Origin: Rhizobium sp. Leaf262
GTDB taxonomy: Bacteria > Pseudomonadota > Alphaproteobacteria > Rhizobiales > Rhizobiaceae
Length of the DNA stretch: 64,000 nt
Assembly: GCF_001422245.1 (NCBI RefSeq)
Contig: NZ_LMMM01000016.1
Coordinates: forward strand, 319,945 to 383,944
Reading direction: 5' to 3'
Within the stretch, counting starts at the first letter, position 1, and each line of letters opens with the position of its first letter. The notes under the pieces are model-generated. The model did no database searches. It had not been told where the DNA came from and saw only the letters and a program-made list of their open reading frames with translations. Positions 1 to 9,168 of this stretch are shown in pieces. Position numbers and translations under genes: made by a program.

Positions 1-403
1 CGATGCGGTAATTGCCATATTGCTCCAGCTTCAGCCCGTTGCCGGTGTCGATCAGGTGGAAATCACCTGCGCCCAGCGATTCCAGGATCACTGGAACCTG
101 TTCGCCCGGCAGATCGCCGGCCCGCTGCTTGAGAGGGCGTGGTGGAACCTGTTCCGTCTCTTGCGGGGCAATCTTGACCTTCACACTGTCCTGAGCGCCC
201 GCTTTCGCAACGGGTTTGCCGGGTTTGGATGGCGCGCTGGCGGCAGCGCGGACATGGTCCGGCGCGCGGCTGCGGGGAGCGGTCTCTTTTTGTCTTGCCG
301 GTTTACCGGCATTGCGCTGCCGGGGTTCCTGCCCCGCGCGCGACTTGGCGCCCGGGCGGTTGTCTTTTTTCTTCAACGGGGTTCTTTCCAAGTCTGACCG
401 CAT
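1..403 (-). CDS. Class I SAM-dependent methyltransferase, N-terminal part (runs off left edge)
   Basis: The minus-strand reading frame is open from position 403 to the window edge, so only about 134 N-terminal residues are seen. The first ~90 residues are basic and low complexity (rich in K, R, P, A). An ordered segment follows that ends with FHLIDTGNGLKLEQYGNYRI, which I recognise from rhizobial class I SAM-dependent (rRNA-type) methyltransferases; the catalytic domain itself lies outside the window. The start is uncertain. ATG at 403 has no ribosome binding site and sits 3 bases from a palindromic element, whereas the in-frame TTG at 376 has GGAAAG about 8 bases upstream and may be the native start. 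The family call is from the conserved segment only. Confidence 0.6.
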   Translation of the reverse strand, partial: MRSDLERTPLKKKDNRPGAKSRAGQEPRQRNAGKPARQKETAPRSRAPDHVRAAASAPSKPGKPVAKAGAQDSVKVKIAPQETEQVPPRPLKQRAGDLPGEQVPVILESLGAGDFHLIDTGNGLKLEQYGNYRI

Positions 404-406
404 TCT

Positions 407-571
407 AGAGTCTGTTTGAAAACATCGGACGGGTCGACCCAGCGGCGCTTTTTTGCGCCTGACTGCGTCGAAAATCTTGCCGATATCACATGATATCGCC
501 TACGATCTTCTCCTTGTCAGCCACAAAAATCACCCGCCGGTTCTCCGCCGCCGAGTTTCCAAACAGACTCT
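407..571. repeat. 165-bp imperfect palindromic element (RIME/MITE-like)
   Basis: The ends are a 17-bp inverted repeat with one mismatch (407-423 against 555-571, core CAAACAGACTCT). The two halves are similar over most of their length. The centre is the perfect inverted repeat CGATATC/GATATCG at 481-498, whose midpoint coincides with that of the outer repeat. An internal hairpin GGCGC-T6-GCGCC lies at 444-459. The whole unit is therefore one large palindrome, like the intergenic mosaic elements of rhizobia. The remaining bases to 648 show nothing else. Confidence 0.6.
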
Positions 572-648
572 TATGCGACAGCGAATAGCATCACAGCGCA
601 ATATTATCAAAGGGCTGCGGTTTCAACACCCATCACGTCCTGGAGACC

Positions 649-999
649 TCACTTGGCAGCGATGCGCGCATCCGTGGACGGGGCGATGACCACCGCATTG
701 GCTGCCGCCTTCTGCCGGTTGGCTTCATCATGCCAACGCACGGCCTCCTTGGCTTCGGTGCGGGCGCGCTTGCGATATTTGCCCTGCGAGAACCACGTGA
801 CAAGAGAACCGAGAAACACACCGAAAATGACGGCGAGGAAGATGAAGACGAAGAACGGTGCCGAGAAGGACAGAACGCTGTCATCGGGCCGGAACGGATT
901 GAGCGCGAGTGTCACGGCCTGCCGGTTGGCCACGCACAACACCACCAGAATGATGGCGAGCGGCACCAGAACCACGAGATTGACGATCTTCTTAGACAT
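649..999 (-). CDS. LapA-domain (DUF1049) inner-membrane protein
   Basis: This 116-residue protein has two hydrophobic segments (about residues 6-24 and 45-70) joined by a short loop containing NPFRPDD, then a charged, alanine-rich cytoplasmic tail (GKYRKRARTEAKEAVRWHDEA). This is the layout of LapA/YciS-type proteins, which in enterobacteria take part in lipopolysaccharide assembly at the inner membrane. The gene follows ihfB on the same strand after 123 bp, the usual ihfB-lapA neighbourhood in proteobacteria, and is probably co-transcribed with it. The role in LPS is known for the family and not shown here. Confidence 0.75.
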   Translation of the reverse strand: MSKKIVNLVVLVPLAIILVVLCVANRQAVTLALNPFRPDDSVLSFSAPFFVFIFLAVIFGVFLGSLVTWFSQGKYRKRARTEAKEAVRWHDEANRQKAAANAVVIAPSTDARIAAK

Positions 1000-1122
1000 C
1001 CAACGATACTCCGTCTTTAGGGGCCTTCAGACAAACCTGCATGGACGTCAGATAGGAGCCCGACTGCTCGGTCTCAACCGTTCTCCAAAGCGCAAAATCG
1101 CCAAACGATCTGCGCACCGGAC

Positions 1123-1428
1123 TTAGTCTTCGTCTTCGACGTCGCTCATGCCGGGGTTGAGACGCTCGCGCAGCTCCTTGCCGGTCTTGAAGAAGGGTAC
1201 CCATTTTTCTTCGACAAAAACGGACTCACCCGTGCGCGGGTTCCGTCCGGAACGCGAGGGTCGATTCTTGACTGAAAAGGCACCGAAGCCACGCAGCTCC
1301 ACACGGTTGCCCGCTGCCAACGCATCCGTGATCTCATCGAGCACAGCGTTGACGATATTTTCCACGTCCCGGTGGTAAAGATGCGGGTTATGCGCAGCGA
1401 CAATCTGCACCAGTTCAGACTTAATCAC
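1123..1428 (-). CDS. ihfB: Integration host factor subunit beta
   Basis: This 101-residue DNA-bending protein of the HU/IHF family would pair with IHF-alpha to form the heterodimer that bends DNA at promoters, origins and recombination sites. The helical N-terminus ([25 protein letters not shown]) and the core [22 protein letters not shown] are plain; RNPRTGE is the tip of the beta arm whose proline intercalates into DNA. The C-terminus adds an acidic tail (SDVEDED). The start codon is GTG at 1428, preceded by AGGGGG. It lies just downstream of sppA on the same strand (27 bp), a common order. IHF would assist sigma54 promoters such as those served by RpoN in this window. Confidence 0.95.
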   Translation of the reverse strand: MIKSELVQIVAAHNPHLYHRDVENIVNAVLDEITDALAAGNRVELRGFGAFSVKNRPSRSGRNPRTGESVFVEEKWVPFFKTGKELRERLNPGMSDVEDED

Positions 1429-1454
1429 GGTTGCCCCCTGAAAGAATTGGATTT

Positions 1455-2408
1455 TTAATGGTCACCAACCTGCCAAACCGAAACAAGACCGTCAAGAAAC
1501 AACTTGTCGGCACCCAGCTGGCGAGGCACGTTGAATGGCAAAAATTCGTCATATCCGAGCATTTGAGCAATGCCCGCAAGACTGAAGAGTGAAAATGGCG
1601 AGCGTTTGGGAGGAGCCGTCCATTCGACGATGGGCAGATCCTTGGCAACGTTGCGGCTTTCGAAATAGCTGCGAATTTCTTTTTCGCCACCCAGCGTGTC
1701 GATGAGCTTCACGGCCACGGCCTGACGACCGGTGAAAATCGAACCATCGGCAAGCTTTAGCACGTTTTCGCGCGGCAGCTTGCGGCGATCTGCCACGAGA
1801 TCTACGAACCAGCTATAGCTGTCCATAACCATGTTGCGGATCATGGTCTTGGATTCCTCGGGTGGCTCATGGAAGGGCGATGGCTCCGCCTTCATCGGCG
1901 ACGACTTGATCTCCTGCAAGGAGACGCCGAGCTTGTCGAGCAGAGGCTTCACCTGCGGATATTGGAAGATAACGCCGATGGAACCGGTGATCGAGGTGTC
2001 GCCAGCGATGATCGTGTCACCTGCGGTGGCAATCATGTAACCGGCAGAAGCGGCCAAGGTGCGAACATCGGAAACGACCGGCTTCTTTTCGGCAACAGCA
2101 CGGATCGCCTTGAAAATGCGCTCGCCGCCATAGGTGGTTCCGCCGGGCGAAGAGATGGAGACGATCAGGCCCTTGGCGCTGTCGCTCTCGGCAATCTTTT
2201 GCAGGCGCTCCAGAAGTTCGGTGTCGTCCTGAATGAGACCGCTGATTTCGACGCGGGCAATATGCGGACGCACGCTTTTCGTCGGTTCGGCAAAGGCGAA
2301 GCGGTAGATCGCGAAACATCCCGCCAGCAGAAGAAAAACGGCTGCGATGCGCCAGAATGTCAGCTTGCGCCGCAACTGTCTGCGATCTGCGATTGCCATC
2401 TGATCCAT
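1455..2408 (-). CDS. sppA: Signal peptide peptidase SppA, S49 family
   Basis: This single-domain (36K-type) S49 serine protease of about 317 residues degrades cleaved signal peptides in the membrane. A transmembrane segment ([19 protein letters not shown]) occupies about residues 19-37. The protease core contains [15 protein letters not shown], then [15 protein letters not shown] with the probable nucleophile serine, then [12 protein letters not shown] lysine-containing stretch ([15 protein letters not shown]) is where the family places the general base. I start at 2408 because GAGGTGAG lies just upstream of that ATG; an ATG 12 codons further up has no such site. The gene is divergent from lptC and upstream of ihfB. 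Confidence 0.92.
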   Translation of the reverse strand: MDQMAIADRRQLRRKLTFWRIAAVFLLLAGCFAIYRFAFAEPTKSVRPHIARVEISGLIQDDTELLERLQKIAESDSAKGLIVSISSPGGTTYGGERIFKAIRAVAEKKPVVSDVRTLAASAGYMIATAGDTIIAGDTSITGSIGVIFQYPQVKPLLDKLGVSLQEIKSSPMKAEPSPFHEPPEESKTMIRNMVMDSYSWFVDLVADRRKLPRENVLKLADGSIFTGRQAVAVKLIDTLGGEKEIRSYFESRNVAKDLPIVEWTAPPKRSPFSLFSLAGIAQMLGYDEFLPFNVPRQLGADKLFLDGLVSVWQVGDH

Positions 2409-2645
2409 TTTCTCACCTCGATCTGGAAGGGCGCCAGCATACAAAACCCGCCCTTGTCAGCCTTGTAGCCACGTCTTGCACGGAAACAAACAAGAAAGGA
2501 CTTATTTGATAAAAATATCGTAGCTCTTGTGCTTACACGGAGAAAAACCATATTGGCAGGGCATCGGCTTCATGCCAAACAGCTACAACCACTGATAATG
2601 TCGCTAATACACCGCTCAAAGCGACGTGACTTACCCCGGATCCGG

Positions 2646-3314
2646 ATGATGCTCGAACAATTAAGCCAGCCAGCGCCAGGTTTTTCTCTGTCCGATGGAC
2701 AGGCGCGCGCTTACGCCCTCGCATTGCGCCACTCCAAGCGCGTCAAGAAACTGAAGATCATCCTCCCGTTGGGTGCAGCTTTGATCTCATTGACGTTTAT
2801 TGCTGTGTCGCTGGCACGTACATGGCTGCCGGACGAGGTTTCGCTGCAAAGCGCGACCGTAGAAAATGGCAAGATCGTCATGGAAAAGCCAGCACTTGCG
2901 GGGCGCAACAACAAGGGTTTCGACTACTCGATGAACGCCGAACGGGCCTTGCAGGATATCGCCAGCCCCAACCTGATGACGCTGGAAAAAGTGCTGGCCG
3001 CCGTGCCCATGAACGACATTGTCGCACAGGTGGTGGCGCAGGAAGGCCTGTTTGACCGCGCCACAAACCGGTTGCAAATGACGGCACCCTTTGACATCAA
3101 TCTCAGCAATGGCATACAAGCGAAGTTCCAGTCTGCAAATGTCGACCTGAAAGCCGGTACGATGGACAGCAACACGCCTGTCTCCATCACCACCAAGGAT
3201 GGTTCGATTGTTGCAGAAAGCATGCACATAGCAGATAATGGCAAAACAATTACATTCTCGGGGCAGGTACGAGCTCGTATAGCTGCATCCACCATTCAGA
3301 ACGCAGGCAAGTGA
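2646..3314 (+). CDS. lptC: LPS export ABC transporter periplasmic protein LptC
   Basis: This is a bitopic protein of about 222 residues. A single transmembrane helix (KLKIILPLGAALISLTFIAVSLARTWL, near residue 40) is followed by a periplasmic beta-rich domain ending in FSGQVRARIAASTIQNAGK. LptC receives lipopolysaccharide from the LptBFG transporter and passes it to LptA. Identity rests on size, topology and the adjacent lptA and lptB. Two adjacent ATG codons (2646, 2649) are the likely start; the frame is open upstream to 2529, so the N-terminus is uncertain. LptA begins 13 bp downstream, so the three genes form an operon. Sequence conservation in this family is low, so context carries much weight. 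Confidence 0.85.
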   Translation: MMLEQLSQPAPGFSLSDGQARAYALALRHSKRVKKLKIILPLGAALISLTFIAVSLARTWLPDEVSLQSATVENGKIVMEKPALAGRNNKGFDYSMNAERALQDIASPNLMTLEKVLAAVPMNDIVAQVVAQEGLFDRATNRLQMTAPFDINLSNGIQAKFQSANVDLKAGTMDSNTPVSITTKDGSIVAESMHIADNGKTITFSGQVRARIAASTIQNAGK

Positions 3315-3327
3315 GAGCCCGACCCAG

Positions 3328-3903
3328 ATGATGCAGATTTTGCGCCCCGCCCGATGCACCAATGCCGCCTATTTTGCTGCCATGGCCTTCGCCTGCCTTG
3401 CTGGCTCTGCCGCAGCGCAGAGCACGACAAGCAGTATGGAAGGGATGAAGCTGTCCAACGATCAGCCGATCGCAATCGAAAGTGACCAGCTTGAGGTGCG
3501 CGATCAGGAGCACAAGGCCTATTTCACTGGTAACGTAAAGGTGGTGCAGGGAACGACCACCTTGCAGGCCGGCAAGATGACTGTGCTTTACAAAAGCAAG
3601 GGTGATGGCGCTGCTGCCAATTCCTCGATCACAAGTGGTGGTGCCGACATCGACAAGATCTTCGTCGACAACTCCGTATATCTGACATCCGGCACCCAGA
3701 AGGCAACGGCCGACAAGGGTGAGTTCGACATGGCATCGCAGACCTTTACGCTGTCCGGCAAACAGGTCGTTCTTTCGCAGGACACGAACGTCTTTACCGG
3801 CTGCAAGCTGACAGTGCTGATGAATACGGGCGAAGCAAAGCTCGAAAGCTGTGGCGGACCCGTCCGCATTATGCTTGACCCCAAGTCCCAGAAAAAGCAG
3901 TAG
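3328..3903 (+). CDS. lptA: Lipopolysaccharide transport periplasmic protein LptA
   Basis: This 191-residue exported protein of the LptA/OstA family forms the periplasmic bridge that carries LPS from LptC to LptD in the outer membrane. The N-terminus is a signal peptide (hydrophobic [19 protein letters not shown], cleavage likely after AAA). The OstA-type beta domain starts with [32 protein letters not shown], whose ESDQLEV and FTGNVKV signatures are characteristic. The C-terminus is basic (DPKSQKKQ). The gene sits between lptC (13 bp upstream) and lptB (16 bp downstream) on the same strand, which supports both the function and co-expression. Confidence 0.92.
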   Translation: MMQILRPARCTNAAYFAAMAFACLAGSAAAQSTTSSMEGMKLSNDQPIAIESDQLEVRDQEHKAYFTGNVKVVQGTTTLQAGKMTVLYKSKGDGAAANSSITSGGADIDKIFVDNSVYLTSGTQKATADKGEFDMASQTFTLSGKQVVLSQDTNVFTGCKLTVLMNTGEAKLESCGGPVRIMLDPKSQKKQ

Positions 3904-3919
3904 TCCGTACCCTGTGAAG

Positions 3920-4726
3920 ATGCTCTCAATTCCAAAGCTGTTCGGCGCCGGTTCCGCGCGCGCATCGGAAGCGGATATCGCCTCCGGTGACAAGGCGCGC
4001 TATGAAGGCACGCTGATCGCCCACGGCCTGACCAAGACCTATAATACCCGTCGCGTCGTCAATGGCGTGTCGCTCGTGGTGCGCCGCGGCGAGGCCGTCG
4101 GCTTGTTGGGACCCAACGGTGCTGGCAAGACGACCTGCTTCTATATGATAACCGGCCTTGTTCCTGTCGATAGTGGCAAGATCGCCATCAACGGCAACGA
4201 CGTCACCGGTATGCCCATGTATCGCCGTTCGCGTCTGGGCGTTGGATACCTGCCGCAGGAAGCGTCGATCTTCCGTGGACTGACGGTCGAGGAAAACATT
4301 CTTGCCGTTCTCGAAGTGCATGAGCGCGACGAGAAGAAGCGCAATCGCAAGCTCGACGAATTGCTGGAAGAATTTCATATTTCACAGCTACGCAAGTCAC
4401 CGGCGGTTGCTCTGTCCGGTGGTGAACGTCGCCGTCTGGAAATCGCCCGCGCGCTCGCAACCGATCCGACATTCATGTTGCTGGACGAACCCTTTGCAGG
4501 CGTCGACCCCATTTCGGTGGGAGATATCCAAAATCTGGTCCGTCACCTGACCGCACGCGGCATCGGCGTTCTGATCACCGACCACAATGTCCGCGAAACA
4601 TTGGGCCTGATCGACCGCGCCTATATTATCCATGCCGGTGAAGTGCTGACCCATGGCCGCGCGTCCGAGATCGTCAACAATGCCGATGTCCGCAGACTGT
4701 ATCTGGGTAATAATTTCAGCCTCTGA
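3920..4726 (+). CDS. lptB: LPS export ABC transporter ATP-binding protein LptB
   Basis: This 268-residue ABC ATPase powers LPS extraction from the inner membrane with LptF and LptG, which are not in this window. Motifs in order are Walker [11 protein letters not shown]-loop region YLPQEASIF, signature [15 protein letters not shown], Walker [14 protein letters not shown], and the H-loop in [11 protein letters not shown]. The N-terminal ~30 residues ([21 protein letters not shown]) are an extension relative to E. coli LptB. The start is ATG 3920, or GTG 3914 in the same frame. RpoN follows 182 bp downstream, the usual lptB-rpoN order in proteobacteria. Confidence 0.95.
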   Translation: MLSIPKLFGAGSARASEADIASGDKARYEGTLIAHGLTKTYNTRRVVNGVSLVVRRGEAVGLLGPNGAGKTTCFYMITGLVPVDSGKIAINGNDVTGMPMYRRSRLGVGYLPQEASIFRGLTVEENILAVLEVHERDEKKRNRKLDELLEEFHISQLRKSPAVALSGGERRRLEIARALATDPTFMLLDEPFAGVDPISVGDIQNLVRHLTARGIGVLITDHNVRETLGLIDRAYIIHAGEVLTHGRASEIVNNADVRRLYLGNNFSL

Positions 4727-4908
4727 CATCGAGGCTGAAAAAATCGACTGCCTCCTGACAGTCCCCGCAAAGATTCTTCCGCCCAGCCCCATAGTTGAGC
4801 TTGACCAAACAAGAATAAAAAGCAATTTTTGGGCCAGTTCAGACTTCACCGCTCAATTATTTTAAGAATACGAGCGTTGAAGGGGTTTATGGGAGTTTAG
4901 CGTCCACC

Positions 4909-6456
4909 ATGGCCTTGTCCGCCAGTCTTTTGTTGCGTCAAAGCCAGTCTCTGGTCATGACCCCACAACTGATGCAGTCCATTCAGCTGCTTCAGATGAC
5001 GCATATTGAGCTCACGCAATTCATCGCCCAGGAAGTCGAAAAGAACCCGCTGCTTGAAATAGTGGCAAACGACAGCGATTTGGGCAGTGCATCTGCTGCA
5101 ATCGAGGACAGCTATAGCCAATCAGACACACCTGCCGAACCGTTTTCCGATTCTGGACATGATTCCGAAGAATGGTACGGCGACCGTGCCGACAGCCTGA
5201 ACGAGCAACTCGACACGAACTTCGAAAATGTCTTTCCCGACGATCTGGCTGCCCTCAAGGCAGACGCACCGGAGCTTGTCGGTCAGTGGAAGTCCATGCC
5301 GGGGGCAGAGTCTGCCGAGGCTTACGATCTCGATGATTTCGTGGCGGGAAAGCCGAGCTTGCGCGACCATATCGGTCAGCAATTGCCGTTTACGGTTTCA
5401 TCGCCCCAGGCCAGGGTGATCGCAGACGCGCTGATCGATTATCTGGACGAAACCGGTTATATCGCCTCGGAAGCTTTGGGTGAGATCTCCAACAGGCTCT
5501 CAACTCCGATGGCCGATGTCGAGGTGGTGCTCGCCTCGCTTCAAACGCTCGATCCGCCTGGCATTTTCGCGCGGACACTGAGTGAGTGCTTGTCCATTCA
5601 ACTGGCGCAGAAGAACCGCCTCGATCCCGCAATGGAAGCGTTCGTCGGTCATCTCGAGCTCCTGGCCAAGCGGGACTTCGCTTCACTCAAACGGCTGTGT
5701 GGCGTTGGCGAGGACGACCTTCTGGACATGCTGGCTGAAATCCGGTCCTTGAACCCCAGACCCGGCGCGGGTTTCGAGGCCGGGATTGCAGAAACCATCG
5801 TGCCGGATATTCTCGTCAGACCTTCTTCCGATGGCGGCTGGCTGATCGAGCTCAATCCCGAAACGCTGCCGCGCGTCCTCGTCAATCAGACATATTTTGC
5901 CCAGATATCGAAAATCAAGGCGCGCGAGGGCGAGGACGGCGAGTTCATTTCCGAATGTATGCAAACTGCAAGCTGGCTGACGCGCAGCCTGGACCAGCGG
6001 GCGAAGACCATCATGAAGGTCGCCAGCGAGATCGTGCGCCAGCAAGACGCCTTTCTGTTGCACGGTGTCGATCATCTTCGCCCGCTCAATCTCAAGCAGG
6101 TTGCCGATGCGATCAAGATGCATGAATCGACTGTCAGCCGTGTAACATCACGCAAATATATGCTGACCCCGCGCGGACTGTTCGAGCTGAAATATTTTTT
6201 CAGCGTTTCGATTGGAGCTGTCGAAGGAGGAGACAGCCACTCGGCAGAAGCGGTGCGCCATCGCATTCGCAATATGATCGCGCAGGAAGCGCCCGAAGCC
6301 GTGCTTTCGGACGATGACATCGTGGAAAATCTTAAAAAAACTGGCGTCGAACTGGCGCGACGAACGGTCGCAAAATATCGTGAAGCCATGAATATCCCCT
6401 CGTCCGTGCAGCGACGTAGGGAAAAGAAAGCAATTGCAAAAGTTGCGACGGCGTAA
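4909..6456 (+). CDS. rpoN: RNA polymerase sigma-54 factor RpoN
   Basis: This 515-residue sigma54 directs RNA polymerase to -24/-12 promoters that need AAA+ activators (DctD at 45.3-46.6 kb is one such activator). Region I is the glutamine/leucine-rich N-terminus (RQSQSLVMTPQLMQSIQLLQ). An acidic region II spans about residues 55-130. The core-binding and helix-turn-helix domains follow (VADAIKMHESTVSRVTSRKY), and the RpoN box ARRTVAKYRE lies at residues 483-492. Length and domain order are normal. It lies downstream of lptB and upstream of hpf and ptsN, the conserved nitrogen-PTS neighbourhood. Confidence 0.97.
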   Translation: MALSASLLLRQSQSLVMTPQLMQSIQLLQMTHIELTQFIAQEVEKNPLLEIVANDSDLGSASAAIEDSYSQSDTPAEPFSDSGHDSEEWYGDRADSLNEQLDTNFENVFPDDLAALKADAPELVGQWKSMPGAESAEAYDLDDFVAGKPSLRDHIGQQLPFTVSSPQARVIADALIDYLDETGYIASEALGEISNRLSTPMADVEVVLASLQTLDPPGIFARTLSECLSIQLAQKNRLDPAMEAFVGHLELLAKRDFASLKRLCGVGEDDLLDMLAEIRSLNPRPGAGFEAGIAETIVPDILVRPSSDGGWLIELNPETLPRVLVNQTYFAQISKIKAREGEDGEFISECMQTASWLTRSLDQRAKTIMKVASEIVRQQDAFLLHGVDHLRPLNLKQVADAIKMHESTVSRVTSRKYMLTPRGLFELKYFFSVSIGAVEGGDSHSAEAVRHRIRNMIAQEAPEAVLSDDDIVENLKKTGVELARRTVAKYREAMNIPSSVQRRREKKAIAKVATA

Positions 6457-6680
6457 CGAAATATTCATATATTTCAGAATGTTAATAATGTTAATTGACT
6501 CTTCCTGCCGCCGAGGCTAGAAGCTCGCCGCATAGAGGGCAGGGGTCAGAACAACCGTTAAAAGAACAGGGCGCTTTTGCGGCAGGCGGTAATGAGACCG
6601 AAACGGACTCGAAACGCTTGGATGAGCGCCTAGCTTGACGTAAGCTGGTATACGCAAATCACTGAAAAAGGAAAAATTCC

Positions 6681-7256
6681 ATGAGTGTGCGTGTATCTGG
6701 TAAACATATGGATATCGGCGAATCGTTCCGTCAGAGGATCGAGGACAACATTAGCCTGGCGATTACCAAATACTTTGACGGGGGGTATTCTGGCCAAGTA
6801 ACCGTGGAGAAATCCGGCGCGCGTTTCGATGCCGATTGCAAGATTCATCTCGATACCGGGATCGTGTTGCATGCCGCGGGACAAGCCAATGACCCGCAGG
6901 CGAGTTTCGATGCAGCCGCTGCGCGTATCGAAAAGCGCCTTCGCAGGTATAAGAGAAAACTGAAGGATCACCATAACGGTGCTTCGTCCAACGGGATTTT
7001 AGAAGAATTCCCCTACACGGTGATGGACGCCGTGCCAGACGAAGATGACGAACTGCCGGAAGATTTCGCGCCGACCATCGTCGCCGAGACCTCCAAGCAG
7101 GTCAAAACGATGACGGTCGCAAGCGCGGTCATGGCGCTGGACATGACGGACGAACCGGTTCTGCTATTCCGCAGCCCGGGCAAGGAACTGAATATCGTTT
7201 ACCGCCGCAACGATGGAAACATCGGTTGGATTGACGCGGCGACGATCAAGAACTGA
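6681..7256 (+). CDS. hpf: Ribosome hibernation-promoting factor, long form (HPF/RaiA)
   Basis: This 191-residue protein has an N-terminal S30AE domain (MSVRVSGKHMDIGESFRQRIEDNI, ending in the basic KRLRRYKRKLKDHH near residue 100) and a C-terminal dimerisation domain (APTIVAETSKQVKTMTVASAVMALDMTDEPVLLFRSP, then RRNDGNIGWIDA). This is the long HPF form that dimerises 70S ribosomes into 100S particles in stationary phase. AAAAAGGAAAA precedes the ATG. It sits 224 bp after rpoN and 78 bp before ptsN; the latter gap carries a GC-rich hairpin without a T-run. The rpoN-hpf-ptsN linkage is standard in proteobacteria. Confidence 0.95.
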   Translation: MSVRVSGKHMDIGESFRQRIEDNISLAITKYFDGGYSGQVTVEKSGARFDADCKIHLDTGIVLHAAGQANDPQASFDAAAARIEKRLRRYKRKLKDHHNGASSNGILEEFPYTVMDAVPDEDDELPEDFAPTIVAETSKQVKTMTVASAVMALDMTDEPVLLFRSPGKELNIVYRRNDGNIGWIDAATIKN

Positions 7257-7334
7257 ATAGTCTGACAAGGCACCGGGGGTGCGGCCGCATGGCGGCACTC
7301 CCGGTTCGTCTCGATGGCATGAAGGATAAACAGA

Positions 7335-7796
7335 ATGGCGTTGGCAGATTTGCTGCAGCAAGATGCGATTATTCCCGCCCTTAAGGTCAATTCCAAAAAG
7401 CAGCTCCTTCAGGAACTGGCGGCAAAGGCCTCCAAGATCACCGGAGTGCCGGAACGGGAAGTTTTCGACGTCATCTTGCAGCGCGAGCGGCTCGGCTCGA
7501 CCGGCGTCGGGCATGGAATCGCCATCCCGCACGGCAAGCTTGCCAGCATCGACTCGATCGTTGGCGTCTTTGCGCGTCTGGAAAACGCAGTTGATTTCGA
7601 AGCGCTTGACGATCAGCCCGTTGACCTCGTGTTTCTTCTTCTTGCGCCCGAAGGCGCTGGTGCCGACCACCTGAAAGCTCTGTCGCGTATAGCACGCGTG
7701 CTACGCGACCCGGAACTGGTTGCCAAACTACGCGCGACCGAATCCGATACGGCCATCTACACCTTCCTCAATCAGGAACAGGCAAACGCCGCCTGA
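7335..7796 (+). CDS. ptsN: Nitrogen-regulatory PTS EIIA component PtsN
   Basis: This 153-residue EIIA-Ntr is the terminal phosphoryl acceptor of the regulatory PTS chain (PtsP-PtsO-PtsN), which links carbon, nitrogen and potassium status. The phosphorylated histidine is H66 in GIAIPHGKL, preceded by ERLGSTGVGHG. The domain is full length and ends VAKLRATESDTAIYTFLNQE. The gene is in the conserved position after rpoN-hpf. No PTS sugar permease domains are attached, so its role is regulatory. Confidence 0.95.
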   Translation: MALADLLQQDAIIPALKVNSKKQLLQELAAKASKITGVPEREVFDVILQRERLGSTGVGHGIAIPHGKLASIDSIVGVFARLENAVDFEALDDQPVDLVFLLLAPEGAGADHLKALSRIARVLRDPELVAKLRATESDTAIYTFLNQEQANAA

Positions 7797-7874
7797 GCGG
7801 TCTTGCATCGCGGCTCGATTTGTTAAACCTTCCGACTGTCGGCTCCGCAATGGCTGACAGTGGGAGGAGACATC

Positions 7875-9029
7875 ATGGAGCTTCGGACAATCATGACGAT
7901 TGGTATAATCATGGCGGCCTGCGGTAGCGAGGCAGCGATGGCGGAAACGACAGCCTATCAGACTCAGGGCGTGACAGCCGATCATTTACCTGTAACTGCG
8001 GACAAACTAAAGCAGCGATTGACGTTTCCATTGGGCTGGTCACAGCAGGTCTCCGATCCCCCGGCATGGAAACGGGCGGCCCGCGCAAAGTTTTGGGAGC
8101 TCACGCTTCAAACCCCGCAACAGACGTCATTCGAACCCCATATCATCGACGAGGTGGATCGCGGTTCCTATGTCGCCCGCAAGGTGGCGTTCAACCTGAC
8201 CGAAGACAATCGCGTCATGGCGTTGCTACTGGTGCCGAAAGGCGACGGCCCCTTTCCTGCGGCTGTTTTTTACCATGATCACGGATCGAAATTCGATATC
8301 GGCAAGGAGAAGCTGGTTGCGACATGGGGTGACGAGAGCAAACTGACATCGTCTGAACAATGGGCGCAAAAGTTCTTTTCGGGCCGCTTCCCGGGCGATG
8401 TGCTTGCGCGTCGCGGTTACGTCGTTCTGGCGACCGATGCGCTGGGTTGGGGAGATCGCGGTGCCCTGACCTATGACGCGCAGCAGGCACTCGCGGCCAA
8501 TTTCGCCAATATGGGAAGCTCTCTTGCGGGCGCCATGGCGTATGAAGATGTACGCGCCGCCGCATTTCTCTCTAGCATGCCAGAGGTTGACAAGGCCCGC
8601 GTCGCCGCTATCGGCTTTTCCATGGGCGCGTTCCGCGCATGGCAGGCAGCAGCCCTCAGCGATGACATCACAGCCACGGTCGCGGTAAACTGGATGGCAA
8701 CGGCCAAGGGCCTGATGGTGCCCGGCAACAACCAGCTGCGCGGCGGCTCCGCCTGGCACATGACGCATCCCGGCCTGATGCAGCATATGGATTATCCCGA
8801 TGTCGCCAGCCTTTCGGCCCCCAACCCGATGCTGATCTTCGCAGGGGAGAAGGACACGCTCTTCCCGCTTGCGTCCGTGACGGAAGCCTTCTGGAAGATG
8901 AAAGACGTCTGGACTGCGTGGAATGCGGCGGATCGGTTCGAAAGCAAGATCTGGCCGGGCGGCCATGTGTTCGAAGCGGATCAGCAGGATTATGCGTTTG
9001 ACTGGCTGGATGGGCAGTTTGGGCGGTGA
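7875..9029 (+). CDS. Exported alpha/beta hydrolase (dienelactone hydrolase/acetyl esterase type)
   Basis: This protein of about 384 residues has an N-terminal signal peptide (MTIGIIMAACGSEAAMAET). The alpha/beta hydrolase fold shows the strand-helix VFYHDHG (oxyanion region), the nucleophile elbow GFSMG (Ser249), an acid at Asp327 (AGEKDTLFP) and a histidine at His364 (WPGGHVFE), so the triad is complete. Proteins of this type cleave esters of small or sugar substrates in the periplasm; the actual substrate cannot be told. I start at 7875 because GGAGGA lies 6 bases upstream; the in-frame GTG at 7860 is part of that site. It converges on grpE, with a repeat element between, and looks transcribed alone. 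Confidence 0.8.
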   Translation: MELRTIMTIGIIMAACGSEAAMAETTAYQTQGVTADHLPVTADKLKQRLTFPLGWSQQVSDPPAWKRAARAKFWELTLQTPQQTSFEPHIIDEVDRGSYVARKVAFNLTEDNRVMALLLVPKGDGPFPAAVFYHDHGSKFDIGKEKLVATWGDESKLTSSEQWAQKFFSGRFPGDVLARRGYVVLATDALGWGDRGALTYDAQQALAANFANMGSSLAGAMAYEDVRAAAFLSSMPEVDKARVAAIGFSMGAFRAWQAAALSDDITATVAVNWMATAKGLMVPGNNQLRGGSAWHMTHPGLMQHMDYPDVASLSAPNPMLIFAGEKDTLFPLASVTEAFWKMKDVWTAWNAADRFESKIWPGGHVFEADQQDYAFDWLDGQFGR

Positions 9030-9045
9030 TTTCGACTGAAACGAT

Positions 9046-9157
9046 CGTCACCCCGGACTTGATCCGGGGTCTAGTGACCCGACGTCTGTCGGGTCGAAGG
9101 ATTTTTTCAGCCCAAAGACTTGGGCTGACTGGATTCCGGCTCAAGGCCGGAATGACG
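9046..9157. repeat. Four-hairpin palindromic intergenic repeat
   Basis: Four perfect hairpins follow each other: CCCCGGA/TCCGGGG (9051-9069), GACCCGAC/GTCGGGTC (9076-9095), CAGCCCAA/TTGGGCTG (9108-9127) and ATTCCGGC/GCCGGAAT (9133-9153). The outer ends (CGTCA at 9046, TGACG at 9153-9157) mirror each other, so the unit is also an imperfect palindrome overall. This matches the REP-like elements scattered through Agrobacterium and related genomes. It lies between two convergent genes, where it could also terminate transcription. Confidence 0.75.
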
Positions 9158-9168
9158 GAAGACCGCAG

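Noticed and set aside
453..689. 78-codon plus-strand ORF in the 404-648 gap
   Set aside because: It lies across the palindromic element and into the antisense of the LapA gene; no coding signature.
6481..6497. CtrA box TTAATAATGTTAATT upstream of hpf
   Set aside because: The two TTAA units are separated by five bases, not seven.
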